Shown here piece after piece: positions 5,605 to 6,447 of a stretch of 6,447 bases of DNA (its first letter is position 1; each line of letters begins with the position of its first letter). The position numbers were made by a program, and so were the translations under genes. The stretch comes from JACOWB01 sp964373665 (GTDB taxonomy: Archaea > Aenigmatarchaeota > Aenigmatarchaeia > CG10238-14 > SCSR01), in the NCBI GenBank assembly GCA_964373665.1, contig CAYJVM010000026.1:1-6447 (forward strand), written 5' to 3'. The notes under the pieces are model-generated. The model was given only the letters and a program-made list of their open reading frames with translations, made no database searches and was not told the origin of the DNA.

Positions 5605-5613
5605 GGTCATGTA

Positions 5614-6399
5614 ATGAAATTAAAAATAACATTGACAATCATAATCTTGTCACTAATAGTACTAAATCGTTCTGTGGGTGCAGCTATAGAAGTATCCTCA
5701 CCAATCGAAATGAACACAAAACCATATACACAAGAGGAACTTAATCAATTAGAAGAATCGGAAAGTTCAAATCCAAAAAGACCTTATAAACTAGGTTTCA
5801 TCTCTGAAAGTTTTGAGCCTACACAAAAGCTCGATGGCAGAATTACGGCAAAAATACAAGAGACTCCTAACGGATACATCTATGGCTTTATAATGATTTC
5901 AGGTAGAATTACACAAGATAAATTGGATACTTTATCGAATTATGGGGTACAGCTATTAGGTTATCATTCAGACCATTCTTTCAAGGCTAAAATACCTTTA
6001 AATAAAATTACTGAAATTGAAAATTCTCCTTTTGTAAAATGGATAGGCTATAGTACATTAAAACAAAAACTACACCCCAATCTATTCGATAGAGTGAATG
6101 TGATTAATGATAATATAATAATTAATGCATCTCGTTCAAATGAAGAAATACTAGTTTATGTTGCTTTATTCGATAAGGATACTTCAGGAAAATTCAAAAC
6201 TGTTTTAGAACAAAATGGCGCACATATACTATTTTATGATGACAAACTATTAACATATGGAATTAAAGTAACGCCTTATGAAATTAAAAATATTGCCGGA
6301 TTGGATTTTGTGCTTCATATCGAAAAGCATATCCCTATGCTACTAGCACACGATGAAAGTACTCCCTCTATGGGAGCAGATTATATTAGAAATAGGTGA
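5614..6399 (+). CDS. Secreted subtilase (S8) propeptide, catalytic domain missing or shifted
   Basis: A 261-aa protein with a signal peptide (residues 1-23, ending VGA-A). After a charged linker there are two similar units: about 86-150 (YGFIMISGRITQDKLDTLSN through PFVKWIGY) and 177-245 (EEILVYVALFDKDTSGKFKT through VLHIEKHI). Each has the strand-helix-strand pattern of the I9-type propeptide found before subtilisin-like proteases, where it assists folding and inhibits the enzyme. The end, LAHDESTPSMGADYIRN, is the usual junction just before the catalytic domain, yet a TGA follows at once. None of the catalytic Asp, His and Ser motifs is present. Either the gene is broken by small indels, the protease is a separate downstream gene, or this is a free-standing inhibitor. 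The start has a strong GAGGT site (5604-5608) that overlaps the previous stop codon, so it is in one operon with the PepSY-like gene. Sampled lines are very AT-rich (about 27-30% GC). Confidence 0.7.
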   Translation: MKLKITLTIIILSLIVLNRSVGAAIEVSSPIEMNTKPYTQEELNQLEESESSNPKRPYKLGFISESFEPTQKLDGRITAKIQETPNGYIYGFIMISGRITQDKLDTLSNYGVQLLGYHSDHSFKAKIPLNKITEIENSPFVKWIGYSTLKQKLHPNLFDRVNVINDNIIINASRSNEEILVYVALFDKDTSGKFKTVLEQNGAHILFYDDKLLTYGIKVTPYEIKNIAGLDFVLHIEKHIPMLLAHDESTPSMGADYIRNR

Positions 6400-6447
6400 T
6401 TATAATCCTACTGCCCCTTGATATCACAGGGCAACAAATATGTATTC
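6396..6447 (+). other. Possible out-of-frame subtilase continuation at the window edge
   Basis: Downstream of the TGA at 6397-6399 the -1 frame is open to the window end from a GTG at 6396, which overlaps that stop (GTGA), and encodes LPLDITGQQICI. This resembles the opening of a subtilase catalytic domain, where an x-TGxGVxIAVIDTG pattern is usual. The +1 frame between 6395 and 6418 encodes GDYNPTAP, also a plausible linker. A joined reading across two homopolymers (AAA 6390-6392 and CCCC 6414-6417) would give a continuous protein. No ribosome site lies right before the GTG. The piece is too short for a firm call. Confidence 0.3.

Noticed and set aside
6412..6433. TGCCC/GGGCA stem-loop as a terminator for the last operon
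   Set aside because: Only 5 bp with a 12-base loop and no T-tract; the region more likely encodes the continuation of the protease.

Overview
The window looks archaeal. Four things point that way: AT-rich TATA-type promoter elements about 25-30 bp before starts, Shine-Dalgarno matches to GGAGGTGAT held in a nearly constant register before several starts, a GTG start so close to its TATA box that the message should be leaderless, and secreted or surface proteins rich in N-x-S/T sequons. The lineage cannot be fixed from the sequence. An uncultivated euryarchaeal or DPANN-type genome, or an element living in one, fits best.

Left part (1-2000): five small genes of accessory type. An 87-aa basic protein (minus) is followed by a divergent 154-aa winged-helix-like regulator (plus). 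Next come a 143-aa protein with an N-terminal C2H2 zinc finger and a C-terminal Cys/His cluster (plus), then two small overlapping genes on the minus strand that face it tail to tail. Small basic proteins, a winged helix and a C2H2 finger packed together are typical of archaeal plasmids, viruses or integrated elements, but no integrase, att site or replication gene is visible. The spacers carry clear symmetric sites: a GTTGCA-N5-TGCAAC inverted repeat before the regulator, and two near-identical 12-bp palindromes (TGAGCATGCTCA and TGAGCTTGCTCA) exactly 30 bp apart among TATA-like boxes before the zinc-finger gene.

Right part (2090-6447): three exported or membrane-anchored proteins, all on the plus strand. 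The first is a 674-aa surface protein with a DUF2341-like region followed by a LamG/concanavalin-A-like region and about 27 sequons. The second is a 469-aa N-terminally anchored protein with two copies of a beta-sandwich-like repeat around a PepSY-like middle, ending in a four-cysteine tail. The third, 9 bp downstream, is a secreted protein that reads as the tandem propeptide of a subtilisin-like protease and stops exactly where the catalytic domain should begin. The other frames after that stop contain a plausible continuation, so the gene is frameshifted, split, or carries small sequence errors; the window ends before this can be settled.

Working picture (inference): the last two genes form one operon, in which a membrane-anchored PepSY-like protein accompanies a secreted subtilase. 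The 674-aa protein has its own promoter and a somewhat higher GC content in sampled lines. No tRNA, rRNA, CRISPR array, insertion sequence or convincing terminator was seen, and no gene-free stretch exceeds 300 bases.
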